64,000 bases of DNA from assembly GCF_001428685.1 (NCBI RefSeq), contig NZ_LMIK01000009.1, positions 3,794 to 67,793 on the forward strand. The letters run 5' to 3'. Below the pieces are notes generated by a model. That model saw only the letters and a program-made list of their open reading frames with translations, was not told the DNA's origin and made no database searches. Below are positions 17,632-27,397 of this stretch, one piece after another (positions within the stretch are counted from its first letter, which is position 1; every line of letters starts with the position of its first letter). A program made the position numbers and the translations under genes. Origin of the DNA: Lysobacter sp. Root76 (GTDB lineage: Bacteria; Pseudomonadota; Gammaproteobacteria; Xanthomonadales; Xanthomonadaceae).

Positions 17632-20600
17632 CTACATGTTGCGGCGGTACTCGCCGCCCACGTCGTACAGGGCGTGGCTGATCTGGCCCAGGCTGTGGGT
17701 CTTGACCGCTTCCATCAGGCTGGCGAACACGTTGCGGCGTTCGCGCGCGGCGGCCTGCAGGCCCTTGAGGCCTTCGGCGGCGTAGCCGTTGCGGCCGGTC
17801 TGGTAGGCCAGCACGTTGTCGATCTGCTGGCCCTTCTCGCTTTCGGTCGAGCGGATCAGTTCGATCTCGGTGACGATGTCGCCGCCGTGGTCCTTGGGCA
17901 GGAAGGTGTTGACGCCGACCAGGGGCAGGCTGCCGTCGTGCTTCTTGTGTTCGTAGTACAGCGATTCTTCCTGGATCTTGCCGCGCTGGTACATGGTGTC
18001 CATGGCGCCCAGCACGCCGCCGCGCTCGCTGATGGCCTCGAATTCCTTGTAGACGGCCTCTTCGACGATATCGGTGAGCTTGTCGACGATGAAGCTGCCC
18101 TGCCAGGGGTTTTCGTTGAAGTTCAGGCCCAGCTCTTTGTTGATGATCATCTGGATCGCGACGGCGCGGCGCACCGACTCTTCGGTCGGGGTGGTGATGG
18201 CTTCGTCGTAGGCGTTGGTGTGCAGGCTGTTGCAGTTGTCGAACAGGGCGTACAGGGCCTGCAGCGTGGTGCGGATGTCGTTGAACTGGATTTCCTGGGC
18301 GTGCAGGGAGCGGCCCGAGGTCTGGATGTGGTACTTCATCATCTGGCTGCGCGGGTCGGCGCCGTAGCGCTCGCGCATGGCGCGGGCCCAGATGCGGCGG
18401 GCGACGCGGCCGATGACGGTGTATTCCGGGTCCATGCCGTTGCTGAAGAAGAACGACAGGTTGGGCGCGAAGTCGTCGATCTTCATCCCGCGCGCGAGGT
18501 AGTACTCGACGATGGTGAAGCCGTTGGACAGGGTGAAGGCGAGCTGGCTGATCGGATTGGCGCCGGCTTCGGCGATGTGGTAACCCGAGATCGACACCGA
18601 GTAGAAGTTGCGGACGTTCTTGTCGACGAAGTACTGCTGGATGTCGCCCATCATGCGCAGGGCGAACTCGGTGCTGAAGATGCAGGTGTTCTGGGCCTGG
18701 TCCTCTTTGAGGATGTCGGCCTGGACGGTGCCGCGCACGGTGGCGAGGGTCTTGTCCTTGATGCGCTGGTAGGTCTCGGGGTCGACGACCTGGTCGCCGG
18801 TGACGCCGAGCAGGCCCAGGCCGAGGCCGTCGTTGGTCTCGGGCAGCAGGCCGCCGTACTGCGGGCGCGGCTTGCCTTCGTACAGCCGCTCGATGGTGTC
18901 GTGGGCGGCGTCCCAGCGGGCGCCGTCTTCGCGCAGGTATTTCTCGACCTGCTGGTCGATGGCGGTGTTCATGAACATCGCCAGGATGATCGGCGCCGGG
19001 CCGTTGATGGTCATCGACACCGAGGTGCTGGGCGCGCACAGGTCGAAGCCGGAGTACAGCTTCTTCATGTCGTCCAGGGACGCGATGTTGACGCCGGAGT
19101 TGCCGATCTTGCCGTAGATGTCCGGGCGCACGGCCGGGTCTTCGCCGTACAGGGTGACGCTGTCGAAGGCGGTGGACAGGCGCGCGGCGGGCTGGCCGAC
19201 GGAGAGGTAATGGAAGCGGCGATTGGTGCGCTCGGGCGTGCCTTCGCCGGCGAACATGCGGATCGGGTCTTCGCCGGTGCGGCGGTAGGGATACACGCCG
19301 CCGGTGTAGGGGTAGTAGCCCGGCAGGTTTTCCTTCTGCAGGAACACCAGCAGCTCGCCCCAGCTCTTGTAGGTGGGCGCGGCGATCTTCGGGATTTTCT
19401 GGTGGCTGAGCGACTCGCGGTAGTTCTCGACCTTGATGGCCTTGCCGCGCACTTCGTATTCGGTGACTTCGTCGGTGATCGACTTCAGGCGCGCGGGCCA
19501 GTCGCGCAGCAGCTTGAGGGCTTCGGAGGTGAGGCTCTGGACGGCGTCGTTGTAGCGCTGGCGCAGGGTCAGGAGGGTGCGGTCGGCGACAACAGCGCCC
19601 TCATCCGCCCTGCGGGCACCTTCTCCCGCAGGCGGGAGCAGGGCGTCGGCGGCGTAGAGATCGAGCTGCTTGGGCAGGGCCTCGTCGCCCAGGTCGTGCA
19701 GCGACTGCCAATACGACTGCGCGCGATCGGCGATCTCGGCCTGGGTTTCGATCTGGCGGTTGATGCCGCGGCCCTGTTCGGCGATCTCGGCCAGGTAGCG
19801 CACGCGGGCGCCGGGGATCAGCACGGTGGCGCGCGGTTCCTTGAGGTCGGTGTTGACGTCCGGGGTCCAGCGCTGCGCCGGCAGCGAGAGCTTCTCGCGC
19901 AGCAGGCGGCACAGGTTGGCGAACATCCAGCTGATGCCGGGGTCGTTGAACTGGCTGGCGATGGTCGGGTAGACCGGGATGTCTTCGTCCTTGGTGGCGA
20001 AGGCGACGCGGTTGCGCTTCCACTGCTTGCGCACGTCGCGCAGGGCGTCTTCGGCGCCGCGCTTGTCGAACTTGTTGAGCACGACCAGCTCGGCGTAGTC
20101 GAGCATGTCGATCTTTTCCAGCTGGCTGGGCGCGCCGAAATCGCTGGTCATGACGTACATGGGGAAGTCGACCAGGTCGACGATTTCCGAGTCGGACTGG
20201 CCGATGCCGGCGGTTTCGACGATGACCAGGTCGTAGCCCAGGCCCTTGAGGAAGCCGATGCAGTCCTTGAGCACGGCGTTGGTCGCCACGTGCTGGCGAC
20301 GCGTGGCCATGGAGCGCATGTAGACGCGGTGGCTGCGCAGCGAGTTCATGCGGATGCGGTCGCCGAGCAGGGCGCCGCCGGTGCGGCGACGGGTCGGGTC
20401 GACCGAGATCACCGCGATGCGCATGTCGGGGAAGTTGGCCAGGAAGCGGTTGAGCAGTTCGTCGGTGACCGAGGATTTGCCGGCGCCGCCGGTGCCGGTG
20501 ATGCCGACCACCGGGGTCTTGCCGCCGGACAGCTGCCACTGCTTGCGCAGGTGGTGGGCGAGCTGGGTTTCGTCGAGCAGGCCTTCCTCGATCGCCGAGA

Positions 20601-21120
20601 GGGTCTTGCCGATGGTGATTTCGTCGTCGATCGCAGCGGGCTTGTCGGGCGCGGTGTCGGCGATGCGGCCTTCGCTGGCGCGGCGGACGACGTCTTCGAT
20701 CATCGCCACCAGGCCCATGTGCATGCCGTCGTTGGGGTGGTAGATGCGCTCGACGCCGTAGGCCTGGAGTTCGCGGATTTCCTCGGGGGTGATGGTGCCG
20801 CCGCCGCCGCCGAACACGCGGATGTGGCCGGCGCCGCGCTCGCGCAGCATGTCGACCATGTACTTGAAGTATTCGACGTGGCCGCCCTGGTAGCTGGACA
20901 GGGCGATGCCGTCGGCGTCTTCCTGCAGCGCGGCGCGGACCACGTCCTCGACCGAGCGGTTGTGGCCGAGGTGGACGACTTCCGCGCCCTGCCCCTGGAT
21001 CAGGCGCCGCATGATGTTGATCGCGGCGTCGTGGCCGTCGAACAGGCTGGCGGCGGTGACGAAGCGCAACGGGGTGGCGTCGGCCTGGGCGGCGGGGACT
21101 ACGGCAACGGGAGTGCTCAT
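17632..21120 (-). CDS. icmF: Fused isobutyryl-CoA mutase (cobalamin-dependent)
   Basis: 1162 residues with the IcmF three-part order. Residues ~15-150 form the B12-binding domain with the lower-ligand motif DGHDAAIN (H30). Residues ~200-480 are the MeaB-like G-protein chaperone with P-loop GTGGAGKS (209-216) and [12 protein letters not shown]. Residues ~570-1160 are the mutase TIM barrel, with [13 protein letters not shown] in place of the methylmalonyl-CoA mutase active-site sequence, which marks it as IcmF. It interconverts isobutyryl-CoA and n-butyryl-CoA, and some members act on isovaleryl-CoA. The G-domain loads and protects the cofactor. A ~16-residue insert at about 493-508 is encoded by a repeat element (see 19596-19643). 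It appears monocistronic and cytoplasmic. The Shine-Dalgarno upstream of the ATG at 21120 is weak. Confidence 0.95.
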   Translation of the reverse strand: MSTPVAVVPAAQADATPLRFVTAASLFDGHDAAINIMRRLIQGQGAEVVHLGHNRSVEDVVRAALQEDADGIALSSYQGGHVEYFKYMVDMLRERGAGHIRVFGGGGGTITPEEIRELQAYGVERIYHPNDGMHMGLVAMIEDVVRRASEGRIADTAPDKPAAIDDEITIGKTLSAIEEGLLDETQLAHHLRKQWQLSGGKTPVVGITGTGGAGKSSVTDELLNRFLANFPDMRIAVISVDPTRRRTGGALLGDRIRMNSLRSHRVYMRSMATRRQHVATNAVLKDCIGFLKGLGYDLVIVETAGIGQSDSEIVDLVDFPMYVMTSDFGAPSQLEKIDMLDYAELVVLNKFDKRGAEDALRDVRKQWKRNRVAFATKDEDIPVYPTIASQFNDPGISWMFANLCRLLREKLSLPAQRWTPDVNTDLKEPRATVLIPGARVRYLAEIAEQGRGINRQIETQAEIADRAQSYWQSLHDLGDEALPKQLDLYAADALLPPAGEGARRADEGAVVADRTLLTLRQRYNDAVQSLTSEALKLLRDWPARLKSITDEVTEYEVRGKAIKVENYRESLSHQKIPKIAAPTYKSWGELLVFLQKENLPGYYPYTGGVYPYRRTGEDPIRMFAGEGTPERTNRRFHYLSVGQPAARLSTAFDSVTLYGEDPAVRPDIYGKIGNSGVNIASLDDMKKLYSGFDLCAPSTSVSMTINGPAPIILAMFMNTAIDQQVEKYLREDGARWDAAHDTIERLYEGKPRPQYGGLLPETNDGLGLGLLGVTGDQVVDPETYQRIKDKTLATVRGTVQADILKEDQAQNTCIFSTEFALRMMGDIQQYFVDKNVRNFYSVSISGYHIAEAGANPISQLAFTLSNGFTIVEYYLARGMKIDDFAPNLSFFFSNGMDPEYTVIGRVARRIWARAMRERYGADPRSQMMKYHIQTSGRSLHAQEIQFNDIRTTLQALYALFDNCNSLHTNAYDEAITTPTEESVRRAVAIQMIINKELGLNFNENPWQGSFIVDKLTDIVEEAVYKEFEAISERGGVLGAMDTMYQRGKIQEESLYYEHKKHDGSLPLVGVNTFLPKDHGGDIVTEIELIRSTESEKGQQIDNVLAYQTGRNGYAAEGLKGLQAAARERRNVFASLMEAVKTHSLGQISHALYDVGGEYRRNM
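19596..19643. repeat. Xanthomonad-type intergenic repeat lodged inside icmF
   Basis: The plus-strand sequence starts CCCTCATCCGCCCTGCGGGC and continues to GGCGGGAGCAGGG. It resembles the common GGCGGATGAGGG / CTCCCGC...GCGGGAG repeat that usually lies between genes in Xanthomonadaceae. Here it is read in frame as part of the linker [17 protein letters not shown] and introduces no stop. Confidence 0.7.
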
Positions 21121-21626
21121 GGCGCGCTCAATACGAAAAACGAATAGGGCGCATTGTAGCGCGCGGGCTGTGGGAGGCTGGAGCCGGGCGACGTGCGGGC
21201 GGGTATGGCGCGGCGCTGGCGGGGCCGGATGGCAACGGTATGGCGGCCGTCTGTGGGAGCGGCGTAAGCCGCGATCGTGTCGCGGCGAATCTCCGATTGA
21301 GGCGGTTCGCCGGCATGTGCGGCGTCGAATCGCGGCTTACGCTGCTCCTAAAGGCGCCGCTCCCACAGGCGCGAGCGGCGCAGGTCAGGGGCGCGATGGT
21401 CGGCCTTGGGATGACATCGCCCTCAGGGGTTGGTCGATAGATAGGTGCGATGGCCTATGAGCGACGCGGTCGCGGCTTGCGCCGCGCCTGCCCCGAAGCG
21501 GCCATTGGGGGACGGCTCAGCTTGCTGGCGTGGCACTGAATCGCTGCGAGAGCAGTCGTCAACAGGCACGCGGATACGGGCGTTGTCCTGGCTGACGGCG
21601 GATGGCGCCGGTAGTGGAGCAGGAAC
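21121..21626. repeat. Divergent spacer with REP-like units
   Basis: 506 bp between the divergent icmF and WXXGXW genes. REP-like units are at about 21249-21277 (TGTGGGAG end), 21326-21352 (with a CTGCTCCTAAAGG variant end), 21357-21370 (partial) and 21470-21496 (degenerate). No gene is supported. Promoters for both flanking genes are expected but not identified. Confidence 0.65.
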
Positions 21627-21947
21627 ATGACGATGCGTCCTTGGGTATTGAGCGCGGCGATCGCGGTGGCGGCGTTGGGCACGGCGGTACATGCGCCGCC
21701 GGCGCAGGCGCGCGGCTACATCGATGTGAGCGTGCGGGTGACACCGCCGCCGCCGCGCTACGAGCGGGTGCGGGTGCGCCCGGGTTACGTGTGGGCGCCG
21801 GGCTACTGGCGCTGGAACGGGCACCGTCACGTCTGGGTCGGCGGGCAGTACGTGCGGCTGCGGCCGGGCTATGTCTATGTGGCGCCGCGCTGGCACCGCT
21901 ACGGGCCGGGCTGGCGCTTCAACGACGGCCATTGGGCGCGGCGCTGA
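21627..21947 (+). CDS. Secreted WXXGXW-repeat protein
   Basis: 106 residues. Signal peptide about 1-28 (MTMRPWVLSAAIAVAALG... ending PAQARG). The mature part is basic and aromatic, with YVWAPGYWRW, HVWVGGQYVRLRPGYVYVAP and GPGWRFNDGHWARR, matching the YXWGXW/WXXGXW repeat family of small exported proteins with unknown function. GGAG lies 7 nt upstream of the first ATG (21627), and AGGA lies 8 nt before a second ATG (21633), so the start is uncertain by two codons. It is probably periplasmic. It stands alone between a REP-rich spacer and the prolyl-hydroxylase fusion gene. Confidence 0.8.
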   Translation: MTMRPWVLSAAIAVAALGTAVHAPPAQARGYIDVSVRVTPPPPRYERVRVRPGYVWAPGYWRWNGHRHVWVGGQYVRLRPGYVYVAPRWHRYGPGWRFNDGHWARR

Positions 21948-22027
21948 ACCGGCCGCCGCGGGCGTCGCGAAAAGCTAACGCCCGCGGCGTCTGCCCAGGG
22001 GCGCGGGCCTCGGTTACGCTCCGGTGG

Positions 22028-23296
22028 ATGATCGACGACCCTGCCCTGACCCGCCTGCGCCTGGAAGCCGAGCACGGCTCGCCGCAGGCGCTCTACCAGT
22101 TGGCGACCGCGCTGGTGTCGCGCCAGCGCGTGGACGAGGCCTGCATGCTGCACCGGCGCGCGGCCGAGGCCGGGCTGGCGAACGCGCAGATCGAGTACGC
22201 GCGCATGCTGATGTACGGCGTGGGCACCGAGCCCGACCCCGAGCTCGCGGTGGAATGGCTGCTGCGCGCGGAAGCGGCGGGCAGCCCGATCGCCGGCTAC
22301 TTCCTGGCCCTGATCGCGCTGGGCGAGATCGCGCTGCCGCACGACGGGCGCAGCAACGAGCGCCTGCTGAGCGCGATCCAGGCCGATTACCCGCCGGCGC
22401 TGCGCGCGGCGGCGATCCATTTCGGCCGCCGCGCCAGCGAGCGTGACCAGACCCTGTGCCTGCAACTGCTGGAACGCGGCGCGGGCCGCGGCGACATCGT
22501 CGCCGCGCGCCTGCTGGCCGAACGCCTGGCGCGCGGCGAAGGTTGCCCGGCGCAGCCGGGCGCGGCCGAGGACATCCTGCGCCAGCTGGCCGCGCACGGC
22601 ATCGCGCGCCTGCCCGCCAGCGCTGCGCCGCTGCCGACCACGCTGCCGCCGATCCCGCCCGGCACGCTGGCGCTGGAGGAAGTCCTGCGGCCGGTGGCGG
22701 TGACGCCGCTGTCCTCGGCGCCGCGGCTGGCGCAGGTCGACGGCTTGTTGTCGGCCGACGAGTGCCGGCTGCTGATCGCCAGCGCGCAGCCATCGCTGCA
22801 GCGCTCGCAGACCATCGACCCGGACACCGGCGCGCCGGTGCCGCATGCGCTGCGCACCAGCAGCGATTCGGCGTTCGACCCGATCGTCGAGGACTTGGCG
22901 CTGCGCCTGGTGCAGTTGCGCATGGCGCATGCGGCGGGCGTGGCGCTGCCCCAGGCCGAGCATCTGACCGTGCTGCGCTACGCGCCAGGCGAGGAATACC
23001 GCCCGCACCGCGACTACCGGCCGCCGGAATCCTTGGAACGCGACCGTCCGCAGGCCGGCAACCGGCTGCGCACGATCTGCGTGTATCTCAATACGGTCGA
23101 GGCCGGGGGCGAGACCGAGTTCCCCGTCGCCGGCGCCAGGATCGCGCCGCTGCCGGGGCGCGCGGTGATCTTCGACAACCTGCATCCGGACGGGCGCCCG
23201 GATCCGGATTCCCTGCATGCGGGGCTGCCGGTGCTGCGCGGCGAGAAATGGCTGGCGACGCTGTGGCTGCGGGAGCGGACGTACCGGTTGTTCTGA
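22028..23296 (+). CDS. Sel1-like repeat / prolyl 4-hydroxylase (2OG-Fe(II) oxygenase) fusion
   Basis: 422 residues. Residues 1-190 are helical Sel1/TPR-like repeats (ALYQLATALVSRQRVDEACM, ANAQIEYARMLMYGVGTEPD, AVEWLLRAEAAGS). Residues ~230-422 are a prolyl-4-hydroxylase-type oxygenase domain. Its facial triad is H327 and D329 in RPHRDY and H397 in SLHAGLPV, and K407 in GEKWLATLW is the 2-oxoglutarate ligand. NRLRTICVYLNTVEAGGETE is the typical double-strand core. The domain order suggests that the repeats recruit a protein substrate for hydroxylation. The ATG at 22028 begins the repeat region, and upstream in-frame sequence is unlike protein. The ribosome binding site is weak. No signal peptide, so it is cytoplasmic. 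Confidence 0.9.
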   Translation: MIDDPALTRLRLEAEHGSPQALYQLATALVSRQRVDEACMLHRRAAEAGLANAQIEYARMLMYGVGTEPDPELAVEWLLRAEAAGSPIAGYFLALIALGEIALPHDGRSNERLLSAIQADYPPALRAAAIHFGRRASERDQTLCLQLLERGAGRGDIVAARLLAERLARGEGCPAQPGAAEDILRQLAAHGIARLPASAAPLPTTLPPIPPGTLALEEVLRPVAVTPLSSAPRLAQVDGLLSADECRLLIASAQPSLQRSQTIDPDTGAPVPHALRTSSDSAFDPIVEDLALRLVQLRMAHAAGVALPQAEHLTVLRYAPGEEYRPHRDYRPPESLERDRPQAGNRLRTICVYLNTVEAGGETEFPVAGARIAPLPGRAVIFDNLHPDGRPDPDSLHAGLPVLRGEKWLATLWLRERTYRLF

Positions 23297-23973
23297 GGCG
23301 CGCTTCGTTCCGGGGAGCGTTGCCGCGGACGCACGCCGGCAGGCCGCCCCACCCCGCTTTCTGTGGGAGCGGCGTGAGCCGCGATCGATACTCGCGGGCC
23401 TGCGGCGCAGCCTGCGTTGGCGCGCATCGCGGCTTACGCCGCTCCCACAGAAAGCACGGCGCCGGCCGCTCGGCTTTAGCTTGGCTTTGGGGTAGGAGCG
23501 GCGTAAGCCGCGACCCGCTGCCGCAAAGGATCGTGGCGTAGGCATGTGCGGTATCTCGGTCGCGGCTCACGCCGCTCCTACCCCGAGGCGGGCTGTACCG
23601 CTGGAAAGATCGTGGCGTAGGCATGTGCGGTATCTCGGTCGCGGCTCACGCCGCTCCTACCCCGAGGCGGGCTGTACCGCTGGAAAGATCGTGACGTAGG
23701 CATGTGCGGTGTCGCGGTCGCGGCTTGCGCCGCTCCTACCCCAAGGCGGGCCGGATCGGCCCACACCACCAGGCCCCTCGCCTGTTCATATTCGCCCTCG
23801 CCGCCAGCCGCCCGAACCCATACATAGCCGTATCCCCCGATTGCTTTAGACTGTCGCCCCTGCGGCGTCCGCAGTGAAGGCTCCGCGCAAGCGAAATCCT
23901 TTAATTTCACCGACTTACCAGACCTTTCTGGCGTTAAGCGCAATGCGCGATCCACGCCGTTTCGGAGCACCCG
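23297..23973. repeat. REP-like cluster with 79-bp tandem repeat
   Basis: 677 bp upstream of leucine dehydrogenase. REP-like units occur in alternating orientation at about 23358, 23425 and 23490. They are followed by a 79-bp tandem repeat with starts at 23529, 23608 and 23687, each unit containing one REP-like palindrome with a CTCCTACCCC end. Copies 1 and 2 are nearly identical and copy 3 has diverged. The last ~170 bp before 23974 are repeat-free and should hold the leucine dehydrogenase promoter. Confidence 0.88.
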
Positions 23974-25077
23974 ATGATTTTCGAAACCCTCGACACCTTC
24001 GGCCATGAGCAGGTCGTGTTCTGCCATAACAAGGACGCCGGCCTGAAGGCCATCATCGCGATCCATAACACGGTGCTCGGCCCGGCCCTGGGCGGCCTGC
24101 GCATGTGGCCATACAAGACCGAGCAGGACGCGCTCAACGACGTGCTGCGTCTGAGCCGCGGCATGACCTACAAGAACGCGGTCGCGGGCCTGAACATCGG
24201 CGGCGGCAAGGCCGTGATCATCGGCGACCCGGCCGCGGACAAGTCCGAAGCGCTGTTCCGCGCCTTCGGCAAGTTTGTCGATTCGCTGGGCGGCCGCTAC
24301 ATCACCGCCGAGGACGTCGGCATCGACGTCAACGATATGGAATACGTCTACCGCGAGACCGAGTACGTCACCGGCGTGCACCAGGTCCACGGCGGTTCGG
24401 GCGACCCGTCGCCGTTCACCGCCTACGGCACCCTGCAGGGCCTGATGGCGGCGCTGAACAAGCGCTTCGGCGACGAGGAAGTCGGCAAGTACAGCTACGC
24501 CGTGCAGGGCCTGGGCCATGTCGGCATGGAGTTCGTGAAGCTGCTGAAGGAACGCGGCGCCAAGATCTTCGTCACCGACATCAACAAGGGCCTGGTCGAC
24601 AAGGCCGTGAGCGAGTACGGCGCCGAAGCGGTGAGCCTGGACGAGATCTACGACGTCAACGCCGACGTCTATTCGCCCTGCGCCCTGGGCGGCACGATCA
24701 ACGAGCAGACCCTGCCGCGCCTGAAGGCCAAGATCATCTGCGGCGCGGCCAACAACCAGCTGGCCAACAACGCGATCGGCGACGAGGTGTCCAAGCGCGG
24801 CATCCTGTACGCGCCCGACTACGCGGTGAACGCCGGCGGCGTGATGAACGTGGCGCTGGAACTCGACGGCTACAACCGCGAGCGCGCCATGCGCATGATG
24901 CGCACGATCTACCACAACCTCGGCCGCATCTTCGAAATCGCCGAGCGCGACGCGATCCCGACCTACAAGGCCGCCGACCGCCTCGCCGAAGAGCGCATCG
25001 ACGCGATCGGCAAGCTCAAGTTGCCGATGGGCCGCACGGCCCCGAGCTTCCGGGGTCGAATCCGCGGCGGCCACTAA
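23974..25077 (+). CDS. ldh: Leucine dehydrogenase
   Basis: 367 residues, the normal length for Glu/Leu/Phe/Val dehydrogenases. NIGGGKAV contains the catalytic Lys (K79), GPALGGLRMWPY is the substrate-binding segment, GLGHVG (179-184) is the NAD-binding Rossmann turn, and DYAVNAGGVMNV is the conserved C-terminal motif. The enzyme deaminates leucine, and also valine and isoleucine, to the 2-oxo acid with NAD+. It is followed by a terminator-like hairpin and then liuA, so it begins the leucine-breakdown region. It is cytoplasmic. The start at 23974 fits the family N-terminus (MIFETLDTFGHEQVVFC). Confidence 0.95.
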   Translation: MIFETLDTFGHEQVVFCHNKDAGLKAIIAIHNTVLGPALGGLRMWPYKTEQDALNDVLRLSRGMTYKNAVAGLNIGGGKAVIIGDPAADKSEALFRAFGKFVDSLGGRYITAEDVGIDVNDMEYVYRETEYVTGVHQVHGGSGDPSPFTAYGTLQGLMAALNKRFGDEEVGKYSYAVQGLGHVGMEFVKLLKERGAKIFVTDINKGLVDKAVSEYGAEAVSLDEIYDVNADVYSPCALGGTINEQTLPRLKAKIICGAANNQLANNAIGDEVSKRGILYAPDYAVNAGGVMNVALELDGYNRERAMRMMRTIYHNLGRIFEIAERDAIPTYKAADRLAEERIDAIGKLKLPMGRTAPSFRGRIRGGH

Positions 25078-25089
25078 GCGATTCGACGA

Positions 25090-25113
25090 CGACGGGGCCG
25101 CAAGGCCCCGTCG
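25090..25113 (+). terminator. Terminator-like hairpin after leucine dehydrogenase
   Basis: CGACGGGGCC-GCAA-GGCCCCGTCG is a perfect 10-bp stem with a GCAA loop, followed by a short CTGTTT tail. The T-tract is weak, so termination may be partial and liuA may receive read-through. Confidence 0.6.
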
Positions 25114-25170
25114 CTGTTTGGGCGTCACTCACCATTTTTGTGTAACCAGATCAGATCGACAGGAGTTCCG

Positions 25171-26328
25171 ATGCGTCCGTTCCCCCTGGGTGAAGAGATC
25201 GATGCGCTGCGCGAAGCCGTGCGCCGCTTCGCCGAAGCCGAAATCGCACCGCGCGCCGCGCAGATCGACCACGACAACGCGTTCCCGCAGGACCTGTGGC
25301 CCAAGCTGGGCGAGCTGGGCCTGCTCGGCATGACCGTGCCGGGCGAGTACGGCGGCAGCGAGATGGGTTACCTGGCCCACCTGGTGGCGATGGAAGAGAT
25401 TTCGCGCGCCTCCGGTTCGGTCGGCCTGTCCTACGGCGCCCACTCCAACTTGTGCGTGTCCAACCTGTACGCCAACGCCAACGACGCCCAGCGCCAGAAG
25501 TACCTGCCCAAGCTGTGCAGCGGCGAGTGGAAGGGCGCGCTGGCGATGAGCGAACCCGGCGCCGGCTCCGACGTGGTCGGTTCGATGAGCTGCCGGGCCG
25601 AGCTCAAGGACGGGGCCTGGGTCGCCAACGGCAACAAGATGTGGATCACCAACGGCCCCGAGGCCGACGTGCTGATCGTCTACATGCGCACCGCCGGCAA
25701 GGAATCCGGCAGCCGCTGCATGACCGCCTTCATCGTCGAGAAGGGCATGCCGGGCTTCAGCACTGCGCAGAAGCTGGACAAGCTGGGCATGCGCGGCTCC
25801 AACACCTGCGAGTTGGTGTTCGAGAACTGCCGGATCCCGGCCGAGAACGTACTCGGCGAGGTCAACCAGGGCGTCAAGGTGCTGATGAGCGGTTTGAACA
25901 CCGAGCGCCTGGTGCTCAGCGGCGGCCCGCTGGGCCTGATGCAGGCCGCGCTGGACAGCGCCCTGCCCTACGTGCGCGAGCGCAAGCAGTTCGACGTCGC
26001 GATCGGCACCTTCGGCCTGATGCAGGGCAAGATCGCCGACATGTACACCGCGCTGCAGTCCAGCCGCGCCTTCGCCTATCAGGTCGCGCGCGACTACGAC
26101 GCCGGCCACAAGAGCCGCGTCGACGCCGCGTCCTGCCTGCTGCACGCGTCCGACAGCGCGGTGCAGGTGGCGCTGGAAGCGATCCAGTCGCTGGGCGGCA
26201 ACGGCTATATCAACGAGTACCCGACCGGACGCATCCTGCGCGACGCCAAGCTCTACGCGATCGGCGCCGGCACCAATGAAATCCGGCGCATGCTGATCGG
26301 ACGGGAGTTGTTCGAGGGCAATAGCTGA
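25171..26328 (+). CDS. liuA: Isovaleryl-CoA dehydrogenase
   Basis: 385 residues, acyl-CoA dehydrogenase fold. [13 protein letters not shown] and [11 protein letters not shown] are the FAD/substrate signatures, and [20 protein letters not shown] is the C-terminal signature. The catalytic base is E245 in [20 protein letters not shown]. This position and sequence are typical of isovaleryl-CoA dehydrogenases and not of other acyl-CoA dehydrogenases. It oxidises isovaleryl-CoA to 3-methylcrotonyl-CoA, passing electrons to ETF. AGGAG lies 6 nt before the ATG at 25171; an upstream GTG at 25138 is less likely. A long REP-rich spacer separates it from the next gene. Confidence 0.95.
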   Translation: MRPFPLGEEIDALREAVRRFAEAEIAPRAAQIDHDNAFPQDLWPKLGELGLLGMTVPGEYGGSEMGYLAHLVAMEEISRASGSVGLSYGAHSNLCVSNLYANANDAQRQKYLPKLCSGEWKGALAMSEPGAGSDVVGSMSCRAELKDGAWVANGNKMWITNGPEADVLIVYMRTAGKESGSRCMTAFIVEKGMPGFSTAQKLDKLGMRGSNTCELVFENCRIPAENVLGEVNQGVKVLMSGLNTERLVLSGGPLGLMQAALDSALPYVRERKQFDVAIGTFGLMQGKIADMYTALQSSRAFAYQVARDYDAGHKSRVDAASCLLHASDSAVQVALEAIQSLGGNGYINEYPTGRILRDAKLYAIGAGTNEIRRMLIGRELFEGNS

Positions 26329-26475
26329 GCCGGCGGACGGTGGGTTCTGGTTGGTAGAGCAGCGCAAGCCGCCGCTGCCTGCGCACTGGTGCGGCGCCTG
26401 CGCTGTGCTGGTGGGCACCTGTGCTGGTGGGCCCCTGCTCTCTGTGGGAGCGGCGTGAGCCGCGATCGCGTCACC

Positions 26476-26505
26476 GCAAAAGCCGGCGAACTCGCCGGCT
26501 TTTGC
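26476..26505. terminator. Bidirectional terminator-like hairpin, copy 1
   Basis: GCAAAAGCCGGCGA and TCGCCGGCTTTTGC form a 14-bp perfect inverted repeat around two bases, with A-rich and T-rich outer ends, so it could end transcription from either side. It is about 150 bp after liuA and is the best terminator candidate for that gene. Confidence 0.7.
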
Positions 26506-26778
26506 GTTCCTGCGCCGGGCCGAGGATGCGATTCACAGCGTCGTTCGACGCCGGTTCAGTCGTTGGCCGCGTGCGAGCGGCGCGGCCGCTCGTGGCCTCA
26601 TCGCGGCTTACGCCGCTCCCACAGGAGCCTGGGCTGGATTGATTGGAGCTGGCCGTGCGGCGATCCGCGGCTACACGGTCGCGGCTTACGCCGCTCCTAC
26701 CCCAAAGCAAAGCCGCGATGCTGCCCCGCTCTGTCTTTAGCTTCCTGTGGGAGCGGCGTGAGCCGCGATCGCGTTACC

Positions 26779-26808
26779 GCAAAAGCCGGCGAACTCGCCG
26801 GCTTTTGC
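26779..26808. terminator. Bidirectional terminator-like hairpin, copy 2
   Basis: Same inverted repeat as at 26476-26505, carried along in the duplicated composite block 303 bp downstream. Confidence 0.65.
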
Positions 26809-27397
26809 GTTTCTGCGCCGGGCCGAGGATGCGATTCGCAGCGTCGTTCGTCGCCGGTTCGGTCGTTGGCTGCGTGCGAGCGGCGCGGCCGTTCGTGGCC
26901 TCATCGCGGCTTACGCCGCTCCCACAGGAAGCCGGGCTGGATTGCTCGGAGCTGGCCGTGCGGCGATCCGCGGCTATACGGTCGCGGCTTACGCCGCTCC
27001 TACAGGGGCGCCGGCGCATCCTTCGACGCCTCTCGCAGACCCTCCGGCGCCTCTCGCTGCGCCCTCCAACGCCTCTCGCACACCCTCCGACGCCTCTCGC
27101 TGTACCCCTCCGACGCCGCTGCGGCGGCACTTTTAGCGACCGGTCATTGCGGCGCGGTACACCAAGATGAGCGGTTCAGGTGAAGTTTTCGTTCTCCCGT
27201 CGCAAAGGGGAAAGCGACGCCGTTCGCGCTTTCGGGTCGCGGCGGCAGCGGCCGCGCCGCCTCCCGCATGGGGTCCGACAGGGCCGCACGCCACCGCTGC
27301 AGAACCGCCCCGACCGGCATTTGCGGCAGTGCAGCATCGGGTCGCATAATCGAACGGTTCCGGCCCTGGCGCCGGCCGCACTATTCGGAGTCCGCCC

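Larger units (their letters stand above)
26329..27397. repeat. REP-like cluster with a 303-bp-period duplication
   Basis: A 1,069-bp spacer with no supported gene. A composite block is present twice, 26442-26706 and 26745-27005. Each copy contains a forward REP-like unit (TGTGGGAG end), a strong terminator-like hairpin, about 100 bp of unique-looking sequence, a reverse unit (CCCACAGG end), and a reverse unit with a CTACCCC or CTACAGG end. After it, 27019-27125 has about five imperfect copies of a CCTCCGACGCCTCTCGC-like unit. Confidence 0.88.

Noticed and set aside
17473..21147. A 1,224-codon open frame on the plus strand opposite icmF
   Set aside because: It is antisense to a fully supported IcmF, has the Val/Gly/Ala/Asp-rich composition of a high-GC shadow frame, and matches no family.
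23297..23760. Possible CRISPR array because of regular repeats
   Set aside because: The repeats are palindromic REP-like units in both orientations, the 79-bp array has repeated rather than unique spacers, and no cas genes are present.
26776..27170. Small frames encoding repeated Arg/Ser-rich peptides
   Set aside because: They are translations of REP-like palindromes and the duplicated block, with no ribosome binding site.
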